Source of the DNA: Glomus cerebriforme
Lineage: Eukaryota; Glomeromycota; Glomeromycetes; Glomerales; Glomeraceae
Reading direction: 5' to 3'
DNA length: 35,676 nt
Assembly (NCBI GenBank): GCA_003550305.1
Contig: QKYT01000393.1
Span: forward strand, 16,415 to 52,090
Position numbers and translations under genes: made by a program
Notes under the pieces: generated by a model
What the model saw: only the letters and a program-made list of their open reading frames with translations
Database searches by the model: none
Told to the model about the DNA's origin: nothing
In this document: in pieces, positions 11,058 through 22,996 of the stretch
Layout: the number at the start of each line of letters is the position of its first letter
How positions within the stretch are numbered: position 1 is the stretch's first letter

Positions 11058-11590
11058 TACATCACTAAGTTTCCAAGAGGTCCGATAACCATCAATGGAC
11101 AGAATGTCCACTGACTATCCATTATCGGACCCTCCGTAGGTTGGACGTTAATAATGATGCCCACAGACCGTTAGTTATACGTGATACTGATGGAAATTTT
11201 ATATTTAATAAAAAGTTCTTTTTTTTTTTGTTTATATAAGGAATTGAACCGAATATGTCTTTAATAATATATCTCATAATTATCTCACACCCCAACAACT
11301 AGACTATCCGATTTTTTTTAATTATATATTAAATAATTTTATTTATCCAATAAAAATCAAAAAATATATAAATTTTTTAAAAAAAGATCTATAAAATTAC
11401 CTGTCATAAAAACGACATCGTCCAATTACTGTTTATAAGCATGATAAATATACCGTACCGTCCAATGAATGTGCTTGTCATCCGACAGTAATTGAAACTT
11501 TGAACGTCAAATTTACGTTAAATTCTTAACGTAAATTTTACATTTTTGAGCAGCGATGGTCATCGGACCTCTTGAAAATTTAGTGATGTA
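11058..11590. mobile_element. Non-autonomous terminal-inverted-repeat element (MITE-like, 533 bp)
   Basis: The left end starts TACATCACTAAGTTTCCAAG and the reverse complement of the right end starts TACATCACTAAATTTTCAAG. The match continues about 36 bp (11058-11093 and 11555-11590) with three mismatches, through GAGGTCCGATAACCATC on the left. A TA at each extreme could be the target-site duplication, which would suggest a Tc1/mariner-type element; this is inference. There is no transposase ORF inside, so it would be mobilised in trans. It lies inside the kinase pseudogene at VEIHH, showing insertion. Internally it carries a tRNA-like segment (11236-11311). Confidence 0.8.
11236..11311 (-). 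other. tRNA-like segment with A- and B-box
   Basis: On the minus strand, TAGTCTAGTTGTTGG (11292-11306) resembles a Pol III A box and GGTTCAATTCC (11240-11250) a B box, spaced as in a tRNA. The arms between are AT-rich and I cannot fold a convincing anticodon stem, so this is a degenerate tRNA or a tRNA-derived promoter rather than a functional tRNA. Confidence 0.5.
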
Positions 11591-13228
11591 GTACCAACAC
11601 CCATATAGACGTTAAAATTTGGAAAGTGGAGGTTGAATGAATTTCTAAAGGAATTTGAATTATTTCATGGAAATAAGCTAAGCTTCAACTCAGTAGATGA
11701 TGGAAAATGCACTAAGAAGAATAAAAATACCAGAAAAGTTAAAAAGGCCAATAATGGACATTAAATTAGTGGAGAATTTGCAGCACAGGTTCGTAGAAAC
11801 GCACCTCAATAAGTTCAGTTATTATATATCCTTTAGTCTTTAAGTTGTAGAGATGATAAAAATGCGCATAGTGAATGATCTTTATATGTGCTATGATAAG
11901 TACATAAAGTTTGCGCCGTGTCAGCTCTGTTACGTGATCGGAAATGACTTTTAATTCAGTTGACCCGCGTAAAATTTTTATTTCCATATCTATAATCTGT
12001 ATACTGTATATATAAATTGGCAGATTCCCAAATAAATGTTTGTCTGATGATTTTATCATATATGTATATGCAATACATTTACTTTATGTGTATAATGTTG
12101 AAAGTCAAATGTATTGATTCTATGTCAAAAATGTCTCAAATGAACGTCAAATGACTTGATTAAGTTGGTTTTACTAATTCTACTAATTTTTGCCCACTAT
12201 TAAAAAGTATGGAGAAGAAATAATACCTAATATGATCTGTCAATAGTTAGATATAATACTGTATCAATTATCGGTTTCATTATAATTTAGCTGGTTTCAC
12301 TTTTTAAAGTTTTTTTTTTCTTCTGATTTCCTAGCAGAGGTGCTGAATAATATTGATAAGTTACGCTATTTAAGAGGAAAGGCATATAAAATCTTGCATC
12401 CATTTGGACAATGAATAATAGATGTTGAAGTTAATTGATTTTTCTTTTATATTTTGTCTCATATCCCTTGACGAAGATGAAAAATTATTTATCGTCCAAT
12501 AGGCTGAAAATAATAAAGCTCCAGATGGAAACGATGAAAATGAATTCAAAAAATTCCACTTCGAAAATACAGCATAATTGGAACTGAGAAAAAGCCATAA
12601 CATGATTATCATATTATCTGGTAAAATGACAAAGGAGGACTATATAATTCTATGCATGTTGACTCAAAAAATGTCTGAATTCCCCCGCTCAATTTTTGAG
12701 TCGATAGATTATTGTCAATTAAGTACGTACCCGTATTTACCATGTTGTTGGATATCACGTGTTCAATAATAATTAAAACTCTTATTCCGGACTGTATAAC
12801 GGTTTCCGTTCCCTAGTAATATATTATTTAATGATGTTTATTATTTCTGTCAAAAAATAAAATAAAATAAAATAGACGTTGTTATTTATTTGCTGCTTTA
12901 ACCCAATTAATATATCATAAATCATCCGATCAATTGGTCCGCGGAAAATTTTTGTTCTTTTTTTATTAAATTTCATTTGCAGTGAAATTTCTCATTGGAA
13001 CTTCTTCCAATCCATTCGAATCATTCGAATACTCCAACAATAATTTTCAATACATATTAAGGATATTATTAAAGCAATATATGCATGACTACTGCTATAT
13101 GCATTGAATGCTTCCAATAATTTTTATACTGGAATTGAAAAGTAATTTTGAAATACGTCATTATTCTGGCATTGATTATTATCTGTTATTTAAAATTTTA
13201 TCATTGAATAAAAATATACGTCTTGCCA
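11591..13228. other. Intergenic stretch, no gene seen
   Basis: The first 170 bp have a mildly protein-like plus-strand frame (NEFLKEFELFHGNKLSFNSV) that does not continue the interrupted kinase. Other frames at 11766-12059, 12370-12612, 12578-12769 and 13108-13302 show no family signal; the last runs into the repeat arm of the next element. Confidence 0.5.
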
Positions 13229-14257
13229 TACAGAGGTCAGGTCCAACCAAAAAAATTTTACTATTTGCTGTACGCATTTTTTCAGGGCCGGAATTACGGT
13301 AATGTCAGTCAGTTACTAAAATAAGTAATAAATTTCTGGCTGACACGAGATTTTTTCAATTTTTATCAAGTCTATCATGTGATTGAGAAAAATTTTATAC
13401 CAGTAGTGTTCCCATCGTGCATTTACAAAAAGAAGAAATAATTGAAAAAGAATCTAACTTATACCGTACATTCCGTCAGCAAACTGCCTTAATATCAAAA
13501 ACGTTTATAATGTTTATTAAGTAAATTTATTTTTAAGTAATTTACTTTTAAAAATTACACGGCTCTCTCGCAAGAAATAAATCACAATAGGTTAAAACTG
13601 ATTGAAAAAAAATAATATCATCTAGCTTGGATAAAAAAAATTTAATTAATATGATTGATTAAACATAAATTTATAAATTACTCCCTCATTCATATTACGA
13701 AAATGGAGAGATGGTGTATATACGAGCATTGCTAGCAACATTATGGAACATACAATTTAACCTCAGCCATAAAAATTATAAATTTTCTAGCAAATGATTA
13801 ATTTATTGAAAGTACTATAGATTCGAAAGATAATTTTCTCAACATCTAAATAACAATAAGAATAGAACGATACGGATTACAAAATAATGTTTATTTTACT
13901 AATTAAAATCATTATGGACCTCTTATAATCGGACAAATTCCGAGAGCCCGTTTTGGCCTACGATAATACGATTCAAACGTTAAAGAAAACTACTAGATTA
14001 TGCTAATTAAAAATATTTTTGACAGAAAAGGACGGAAAACTAGGACCCCGAAATATATATAAAAAGGTAGGGTCAGAGTTTGCGTATAATTAACCAAAAA
14101 AATCATGTAAATCTTTCCTTTTTTGGACAAATTATTATAATGTCAGCCAGAAATTTATTACTTATTTTAGTAACTGACTGACATTACCGTAATTCCGGCC
14201 CNGAAAAAATGCNTACAGCTAATAGTAAANTTTTTTTGGNTGGACCTGACCTCTGTA
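13229..14257. mobile_element. DNA element with 115-bp terminal inverted repeats
   Basis: The left arm is 13231-13345, starting CAGAGGTCAGGTCCAACC and ending TTTCTGGCTGACA; the right arm is 14141-14255 and is its near-perfect reverse complement apart from one visible substitution and four N bases. Both ends are flanked by TA (13229-13230 and 14256-14257), consistent with a TA target duplication of Tc1/mariner-type elements (inference). The 795 bp interior has no usable ORF, so it is non-autonomous. N bases at 14202, 14213, 14230 and 14240 suggest ambiguous calls in repeated DNA. Confidence 0.85.
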
Positions 14258-15735
14258 TGCATATTTCGGGGTCCTGGAAAACTCTTTAGTTGGATTTAGT
14301 CGATCAACATTGCTAGCAGATTCAAATATACAATAGAGAAGATTTTATATAGAGATTTTACATAAGATTATGATTCAAAAATTTTAGAACCCATTTGTTG
14401 TACAGAAAATATTTTAAACGATTGTTTATATCACGGTCTACTATAGACGTTTACATTTTATTTGATATATAATTTTTATAATATAGTAATATTAATAATA
14501 CCATTAATGTAAATAAATATTTTTCTTTAGACTTATTTGTTACCGTATATGTAGAATCATAACTATTTTTTATTCCATTAAGTTATTGGACCGTCATTGT
14601 AAATTGTGCGTTAGAATTATTAAAATTAATTAACGATTTTTACCACTTTAGACAACAGAATTAAAACCTTTTAAACCATTTTTATCTAGAATTATTTCAT
14701 ATAGAAATAAAAACACTATGAAATTAAAAAAGTTTCTATTTTTCCTTTTAAAGAAACAATCGAATTATAATAAACCTTTGTCGATCAGAATATTGTCGGA
14801 AATCGGAATTTGTTTATAACTCCGAAAAAAAACCTCGGAAATAACATTTTACATTTATTATTTAATATTTTTGTCGATGCAGCCTAATGTGGGCGTTAAT
14901 TTTCTTACAATTATTTTTTGATTATAATTATTATTTAAATTGTTCCTCATCATATGATTGAGAAAAAAATACTTACAAAGAATTCCGTAATAGCAAATTA
15001 TGGCAATCTAATTATTCGATACAGAAATTTGATGCATGAACTTAATGCAGCAAGTACATCCTTGTGCAGATGAGGCGTAACCGCAATATTGCAGATTTTA
15101 CCAATTTTTTTATAATCGTCAATCAATCGATTTTGATTGAAGGTGTTAACGTGTTATACGTAATATGTAGATCGAATAATTTTTAACCTAAGTGGGATTT
15201 ATTAAATATTGTAAAACAAAAATGAAATTTCATTTTCTTTTTTTTTTATATATAGAATTAAAATGTACAGAGAAAAGAAAATGTTAATTCCTAGATATTA
15301 ATACCTAATAAATCATAAATTCAGCAGGTTATCAAATTATGAGTTTTTAAAGAAACATAAAATCAAATTCACTTTGCGTTTAAAACTGGAGCAAAGACTT
15401 TTGTTTTTTTTTATTTCAGACAAGTTATTTCGAAAATTATGAGATTAAGAAATGGGTTTTATTTACAAAAATGTATCAATATAACTTAATAATACTTTAT
15501 TTATTTTATTTATACTTGAAATCTTAAGTTGAAAAATATTTTATGCATATATGTTAAAGAAGAATAAAATGTACTTTTATACCTATACTTATAAATATTG
15601 GTAAGAAAAAATATATTTAAATAATATAAAATATTTATATATCATACTCTAAAAAAATGAGGGAAAAAAAAGAAAATTAACTCTTAAAAAAGTAAATTAT
15701 TTATTTATAATAATTCACCTTTATATTCAAAATTA
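14258..15735. other. Intergenic stretch, no gene seen
   Basis: AT-rich, no recognisable coding or RNA genes. A motif at about 14945-14970 (ATATGATTGAGAAAAA) resembles 13377-13394 inside the preceding element, hinting at related repeat debris. Confidence 0.5.
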
Positions 15736-17305
15736 TTATAATTGAGTAAAATCAATTTTACAACTTTCACTATCAGATCCATAATCCATATCTTCATTAT
15801 CATCTTCTTGAACTGTATCATCAATATCTCTTAAAATTAAATTACTATCCTCATATACTCCTTTCCATTCTTTAATATCTCGAAACCATTCTTGTTTAGT
15901 TTGTCCATTAAGCAATCCAATAGCAATTAAAGCAATATTATCTCCATAATTTTTAAAATCCAATTTTAAATGATCAATCATACACCATCTAACAAGTTCT
16001 TTGCAAGTTTCTTTTAAACATTCATCTACATCAGGTGAAGTTTGTTTTTTGGCAATTTGAATAAATTTTGAAAGAAAATGATCAGATCTCAACCCTCTAT
16101 CATTTTCCCAAATTCCTATTAAAATATAATTATTAAAAATTTTTAAAAATTTATATATATATGTTATATAATATTGATTTTAAATGTTTACTAACCATCT
16201 GAAGCAACAAGAATTAATTTCATATCTTTATCAATTATGAATTTATCTACTTTAGGTTTTGCTAAATAATTAATTAAAATATGTATTTATTTATATATTT
16301 CAGTGTAATTAATACATTTGTTATTAAATTCTTACCAGTAATAGGAGGTTTATCTGAACCTAATTTAAAATGGTAATCTCCAAAACTACGTGAAGTGGCC
16401 AAATTCCACTTTTCACCTAAAAATAATCAACATTTAATATATTAATAAGTTGTGATTGAAACAAATAAATAAATAGGTTTAAATATATACCATTTAAATA
16501 TTTCCCATTCAATATAAATTTCTTTTTTCCAGAATCAGTATTTATAATATAAGTTTGATTATCTTTATTTATTCCTATTCGTTTTTGTTCTGAAATTATA
16601 TAAAAAAAAATATTAATAAGATTAGAAATACAATTGTTATAAAATTTTAAATACCTTCAAGACTAGTCCAGTCATGATCTACAGTTTCAAAAAATACTTT
16701 TCCGTCTTTACAAATTACGGCACGGGAATCACCAAGATTTGCCTGAATTATAATAAATGATTATTACTAATTTATACAGAAAGAAAATAAACATTTTATT
16801 AATTAATTTTGTACATACAACATATAAATTCTTATCACTTCTTAAAATGACAATTGCTGTAGAACCAACATTTTCGGGAAACCTATCCCGGTCTAGTAAA
16901 AAATGTTCTAAAAAAAAAGATGATGATGATTAATAAATATTCACTCTAATTGAAATTAATTTAACTTACCTTTATCAGCTTTTTCGAAACTACCAGCAAA
17001 AGCTTCTAAAACGGTACTATTATTATTTTTTAAAGATTCTTTAATCACTTTTGGTAAATAACTAACACATTCCTTTGCAACTTCATGACCTTTTTTAAAA
17101 GAAATCAAGCATTAATTATTGGTTAAATAATGAAAAAAAAATTTATAAAAGTATCAATTATACTTACCTCCTTTCTTTATTCCAGTTCTGGAATCTCTAC
17201 CTCCGTGACCATCATAAACGGCAAAAAGTTCATATTTTTTACCCTTCACAACAAAAGATGAAACGTCTACAAAATCTTCCATAAAAGTGATATGGTCATC
17301 TAAAC

Positions 17306-17336
<31 letters not shown>

Positions 17337-17576
17337 AAAATGGTCATAAAATTAATTCATCTAATTGAAGTTGAAAATTAAAAACATACAAAGTGTTAAG
17401 AGCCCCTGTGTTGTTACAGAGACAACAATAAGATCCTGAATATTATCATATGTTTTAACTTCAGCATCCGAGGATGTACTGATGAGACTTTTATAAATGA
17501 AATCTTCTTTTGATTTTTTGATTTCTACGTCTGACATACTACTGGACTTTTTTTTTAAAATTCTTTTGAAATTCAT
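15736..17576 (-). CDS. PP2C-type (PPM) protein phosphatase, nine exons
   Basis: Dephosphorylates phospho-Ser/Thr with bound Mg/Mn ions (family knowledge). Exons, minus strand: 17390-17576, 17168-17299, 16970-17089, 16819-16907, 16655-16742, 16491-16589, 16336-16416, 16196-16261, 15736-16115; all introns are GT-AG, 62-90 bp, and the phases join cleanly to 413 aa. PP2C motifs appear in order: FMED (68-71), VYDGHGG (90-96, metal-binding D92), NVGSTA (159-164), GDSRAV (180-185), SRSFGD (247-252), ASDGIW (285-290, D287) and DNIALIAIGL (from D346). The metal-binding Asp set is complete, so it should be active. Residues 1-60 are Lys/Ser-rich with no signal peptide or membrane helix; the C-tail is acidic (EDDNEDMDYGSDSES). 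Probably cytosolic or nuclear. Intron 1 contains a run of about 30 T. Divergent from the F-box gene. Confidence 0.9.
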
Positions 17577-18149
17577 TATTACTTATTACCTTTTTTTTTT
17601 AAAAAAAAAGAAAGAAAATATTTTTATTCATTAATTATACAAGAAGAATTAAATAATAATTTTAATAATACATACAATAACGAATAGCGTTTAGCGTTCT
17701 TCTTTTTTATTTAAAAATCAACTGAAGCAGAGTTGTATGACAATTTTATAAAAGTAAAAGATTTTCAAAATAAGTATTTTTTTATTGGGTATTACGTTAT
17801 GTATGAAAATTTTTTTTAAAAAATTTTTTTTTTAAAAAAACAGAAATTAAAATTATGAATTTATTAAAATGAAATTCCGAAATTCCGCTTTTAAGTGGCA
17901 AATTTGCAGCCATTTATGGTTACTCATTTAGGGTTGCACCATTTGATTTTGATGATGATGATCTACGTAAGTATTATCGAATTTGCTTATGTGTGTTAGA
18001 TATTAAAGTGATACAGTTGCCTTTTTGCGTAAGTATTGTTTTTTTTTTGTATTACTAATCTGATATAAAAATAGAATACATAATATACGTGACAGGTATT
18101 TTTTTTAAAATTTTTTTTTATTTTTCCAAAAAAAAAAATATATAAATCA
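17577..18149. promoter_or_regulatory. Divergent intergenic region between PP2C and F-box genes
   Basis: Only 573 bp separate the two start codons, so it must contain promoters in both directions. It is rich in A and T tracts. GATGATGATGATCTACGTAAGT near 17950-17973 includes a consensus splice donor and might end a leader exon of the F-box gene. The ATATATAAA at 18139 is too close to the ATG at 18150 to be a normal TATA box. Confidence 0.45.
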
Positions 18150-19861
18150 ATGGAAGAAAAAAACAACAAAAAAGATGACGGTTCTTGTACGACTGTGGCA
18201 GAAATAAATGGAAATGCATTTTATTCAGTTTCTTCATCATTACCGCCAGAAATTCTTGTAAACATATTTAGTTATTTTTCAGACTCGATTAAAGATTTAA
18301 TATTATGTGCACAAGTGAATCAAGTATGGCATCATATAATCACATCATTTTACATATGGCGTACAGTAAAATTTAATAAGTTTGAAACGTTTTCAAGATT
18401 TCATGATGTATTGCAGTTAATAGCAAAAACAAGAATAAATCGAGCGTTAGATAATTGGAGTAGATTTGTAGAAGCATATTTGAACGTTATAGAATCTTCC
18501 ACTTCAGAAACTTCAGAAGAAGTAGAAGGTGAAGAAGGAAAATATGTAGTGACCTCAATTTCTTTTACAAAACCGACTTACTTTCATTCAACAAAATTTT
18601 ATGGACATTATGTTAAAAAGCTCGATTTATCTGGAATTCAGGGAAAAAATCTTATCACTGAAGAGATGCTTTGTGATCTTTTTCCAAACATACCGAATCT
18701 TGAGAATATTAATTTATATAATTGTTATATGATCACTGATAAAGTAATCAAAAAATTAACGAAATCATGTTGTCACTTAAATAAATTAAAATTATTTGGA
18801 TGTATGAGTCTCACGAGTCGTTCTTTGTATTGGATTGAAACGAGATGTCCGAAACTCACTACATTAAATATAGGGTAAGTGAATTTTCAAATTTTTAAAT
18901 TTACAGAACGATCTTCAACATGGAATTACAAAGACTTTAACGAACCAATTAATTTTTTTTTTTTTTTTTTTGCCATTTTTCTGATCTTTCTTTTTCTTTT
19001 CTTTCTAGTTTTTGTACGAACATCACTCAACGTGCGTTACAGAGTTTACTTACCAGATGCAAAGAACTCACATCGCTCACAATATCGTATTGTACAAATA
19101 TTCCAGCAATTTCTTTAATCCCTATGGTAAAAAATCTTCAAGGATTACGCAAATTATATATGCACAGTAGCCATACATCCGATCTAATCGTCAAAAATAT
19201 CATTTCGCATATTCCAAAACTTCGTAAATTGGATTTGGGGGCCAGTAGTCCAAAACTTACCGATGCAACTTCAGAAATAATTTCACAACATTGTCCAAAT
19301 CTTGTTTATCTTTGTTTATCATCTAGTTTAATTACGAATGAAGGTTTAAGGAAGATCGCACAGGGATGTAAAAAACTTTCATTTATTGATTTAAGTGGGT
19401 GTTATATGATTGAAGATGGAATTTCTGATTTCTTAAATTATTGTCCTGAATTAAAAATTATTCATCTTAATTCTTTATTAAAAATATCTGGAAAAAGTTT
19501 TTCCGCTATAATCAAATCAAATCATATAGAATATGCTTCATTTAGTAGTAGTAAAATTTTGGAAATACCATCAGATGATTTACCTTCTTCCGATGACGAA
19601 AGATCTCGCTCCAAGATTAAGAAATTAATATTAAATAATTGTGATATTTCGGAAAATAATTTGAGACAAATTGCTTATTGGTGTAAAAATTTGGAATATT
19701 TGGATATTAATTTAGTTTGTTATTTAAATGATAATATTTTACAAATTTTATGTGATCATTTAGAAAATTTGAAGGAGGTCGTCGCAAGGAATTGTTTCAG
19801 AGTTAGTATATATATGCAAGATAATTTAAGCAAACATCAAAGAATTAAATTCATTTTCTAA
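18150..19861 (+). CDS. F-box/leucine-rich-repeat protein (two exons)
   Basis: Exon 1 is 18150-18874, exon 2 is 19009-19861; the intron (donor GTAAGT, acceptor TTTCTAG after a long T tract) restores NIG-FCTNITQRALQ and gives 525 aa. Residues about 30-75 form an F-box (SSLPPEILVNIFSYF, then CAQVNQVWHHI), the part that docks on Skp1 in SCF ubiquitin ligases. A Ser/Glu-rich linker lies at 115-130. From about 150 to the end come Cys-type LRRs, e.g. CPNLVYLCLSSSLITNEGLR and CKKLSFIDLSGCYMIEDG, as in FBXL2/GRR1/AMN1-type adaptors; the LRRs would select the substrate, which cannot be told from sequence. A Ser/Asp insert (SSDDERSRSK) interrupts the repeats. Without splicing, exon 1 would stop soon after the junction, so the intron is well supported. 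Confidence 0.9.
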
Positions 19862-21562
19862 AGGATAGAAGAATAGGATTTGAGAAATTATCAAGAAGAA
19901 AGGGTCGACGGAGGGGTTCCAATTTTTATGTATGATGGAATTGTTAAAGGGGAATCAAATTCTTACGCGTCAATTGCGTCAATTAATATCCGTCGGTAGG
20001 AAGAAAACTAGAATAAAAACATGAATTATCTGAACATTGGGTAATTGAGCGTTGAGATTGGAAAAGTGAATTTATTTTGGATTGAAACGCAATAATCACG
20101 TTTGAAAGAAATATTGACGCGATAAATTGAAAATTATTCTAGAACCTGTATTTATTATAAATTGTAATTATAATTATTTTATACTTCGTTTATAATAAGT
20201 GGTAAGCGTGATAAGCGGTAAGTGGGAAGGATATAGTATATTTTTCACAATCAGAACGAGAACTAATCTGTTATAATTCTTAGATTAAATAAATCAAGAC
20301 AAAAAAACAAAAAAAAATAATACCAAAGGGGAGATAATTTATAAGTTAAGAAATTCTCCATGTAGAAATTTCTCGTTTAATGCATAAATATTTTTGTTAT
20401 ATACTTTATCTTAAAAAGAATTCATTATTGGAAGTCATTAAAATTTTTTAGAATTAAACTCACGAATTTTTAGTGTGTGTTTAAAAACTTGCATCATAAT
20501 CAGAAAAGTATTGTAATTTTTGAGTAAAAATTTTTTTCGCGCAAATGAGGGGAGGTACGGTGCATGGGGGGACTATGGCCCGCAATATACGGTATTTGTA
20601 ACGGATATTGATTTAAGGAATTTCACAAATATAATAAATTTGGTCTTTAAAGACCGAGAAATTCGATCGTGTTCATATATTCATTCATGATCCCTGAATA
20701 GTAAATATTTTAGTTTAATATTATTACTGGATATTTGATTATTATTTATTTTATTAGATCGATGATTTTAAAATTCGTTAAAACCTTTTTTTTTTTTTTT
20801 TACTTTAGGGAATAGTCTGTCTTTCTGAATTCAAGTTATCGAGTTTCTAAAAAAAAAGAGTTTAATTTTTTTCGAATTTGAATTGATTGATGAGTAAGGT
20901 TTTTGAAAAATCATTTATTTCCGTCCATTTATGACCCGCGATACACGAAATAATGTGTGTAAAAATTTCATCTTCACCTAATAAATTTTTCTCCATATTT
21001 ATCAATTCTACATCTATTAATAAATATGCCAAATCGAATGAAATTTTTGGAATCTATAAAAAAAAAGTGTTCTTAAAGTTGAAGAAAAACACGATATTCG
21101 TTAAACACGGCGAGTAATTTAAAAACTAACTTCAAATAGAGATTTATCCTGAATAACAAAAAAATTTTTTTTCAATAAATTTGTAGACATAAAAATAAGT
21201 TTATTTATAATGAATTTTTCGTTTTAACCACATTTAGGCCAGCATTATAAAATTGGCCAGCATCACGAAATTTTTGGTCCAAATTATGATTTAATGATAA
21301 TTGACAAAAAATTTTTGATCTTTGTAAGAATTGCCTTTTCTGGTTAAATATGAACATGCAGATTACAAGAATTATGAATTATGGAATGTTATTATGGAAC
21401 TTTCATATACTTCCACAAAAATATTCTAGAATATTTTTATTCTTAAAAAGGATAAGCTCTTTTAATTAGAATTTTCTGATAGAAACTTCTACATGAATTA
21501 TTCTATTACGGATAATCTTCACAATAGTTGATTTAGCTTCATCGTATATAATCATCCATTGA
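19862..21562. other. Intergenic stretch, no gene seen
   Basis: 3' flank of the F-box gene, then AT-rich DNA. At 21238-21282 there are two GGCCAGCAT motifs followed by ACGAAATTTTTGG, similar to 10259-10296. GCCCGCAATATACGGTAT (20578) and ACCCGCGATACACGAAAT (20933) look like diverged copies of one short motif. No coding signal. Confidence 0.5.
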
Positions 21563-22878
21563 AATAACTCCAGTCTAATAATAAAACATGGCATTATTTA
21601 TAAGGAATGCAGTGAATGTAATCGAAGGCAATTATTTATCAATAGCTGTAAAATTTGTTTCTTGTGTAACGTGGCAAAAAAGGTCACGCTAAGTGGAAAT
21701 AAAGTTATTGATGATTTTGTAAGATATACTATAACTAAAAATGAATATTATAGCGATGCCAAGGAAATGGAATTTGTTCCATATGATAGATTTGAAAATG
21801 TAGAATTTATTGCTGAAGGAGGATTTAGCAAAATTTATAAAGCCATCTGGATTGATGGTCGAATAATTAATTGGAAAGAGTTTTATCATTATGACAAAAT
21901 GACAGTTGATCGTTATGGTAGAATGACAGTTGCTCTCAAGGAACTTAATAATTCTGAAAACATCAATTCTATAGAGTTAAATGAGGTAGTGTAAACTCAT
22001 ATATTTATTATTATTTAATTTAAATAATATAAATAATATATTTTTAAATTTTTTGTGTTCAGCTCAAAATTTTTTGTAATATTAGTTTGCCGAATTCTAG
22101 AAGGATTAATGAATATTATGGAATCACTCAACATCCTATTAGCAAAAATTTTATGATTATTACAAAATATTTTGAGAAAGGAGATTTAACACATTATATA
22201 ACTAATAATTTCTTTAATCTTTGTTGGTACAGTAAGAAATGTCTACTAACTTATATTGCAAAAGGGCTTGATGAAATACATACTGCAAATATTATTCACA
22301 AAGATTATCATAGTGGAAATATTTTTATTGATTCAGAAGAAACAGCAGTGACAGGTGATTTTGGAATAAGTAAATCGGCAATAGACAATGATGATAATGA
22401 AATTTATGGAATTATTCCTTATGTTTCTCCAGAAGTTCTTCAAGGACAAAAATATACTAAAGCTTCAGATATATATAGTTTTGGTATGATTATGTGGGAA
22501 TTAATGACAGGCAGAAGGCCTTTTTGGGACAAAATTCATGATACAGACCTTATTATTGAAATATGTGATGGTTTTCGTCCTCCGATCGTTACAGATGCAC
22601 CCGAAGGTTATATTGAATTAATGAAAGAATGTTGGAATTTTGATCCAAATAAAAGACCAACAGCTTGTGCCTTAGTTAAAAGGGTAACGAAAATTTGTGA
22701 TTTATCACTTAAATATATTACTAAAATTAAAAAGACGCCAGACATTGGACCTACAAAAACAAATGATCCAGGTGCTATATACAAAAGTAGGTCATTAATC
22801 GCGATGATAAATTCTGCAAAATCTACCAGAAGTTTCAGAAGCTTAAAAATGCAAAGTTTTAATTTTTTAAAAAAGTAA
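21563..22878 (+). CDS. TKL-like protein kinase, 5' end unresolved (two visible exons)
   Basis: Exon 21563(or later)-21985 joins exon 22063-22878 through a 77 bp intron (donor GTAGTG, acceptor GTTCAG), giving about 410 open residues. The first exon has a Cys-rich segment (YKECSECNRRQ, then CKICFLC), YDRFENVEF, glycine loop AEGGFSKIY and beta-3 lysine in VALKEL. Exon 2 has HKDYHSGN (HKD for HRD), intact DFG in TGDFGIS, YVSPEVL (SPE for APE) and CWNFDPNKRP. These residues suggest an active kinase; Ser/Thr specificity is family-based. No in-frame ATG exists between the upstream stop (21560-21562) and the Cys-rich segment. Either a further 5' exon joins here (a CAG at 21571 could be an acceptor) or the start has been lost. 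The paralogous pseudogene at 24085 begins with an ATG at the equivalent place. Confidence 0.75.
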
Positions 22879-22996
22879 ATATGAACAACAACGAGTTTTT
22901 ATCTTGTTTAATTATTTTCACTATATTATGATCCAAATAATAATGACTATGAAAATAATTTCATAAATTTATATCATTATTAGCATTAATAATTTT

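Noticed and set aside
11236..11311. A functional tRNA gene
   Set aside because: A- and B-box resemblance is good, but the stems between are AT-rich and do not give a convincing cloverleaf or anticodon.
13108..13302. 64-residue frame at the left of the TIR element
   Set aside because: It runs across the element boundary into the terminal repeat and shows no family signal.
18879..19118. 79-residue plus-strand frame between the F-box exons
   Set aside because: It starts in the intron and reads exon 2 in another frame; splicing at 18875-19008 explains the region.
21689..21889. 66-residue minus-strand frame
   Set aside because: Antisense shadow of the first kinase exon.
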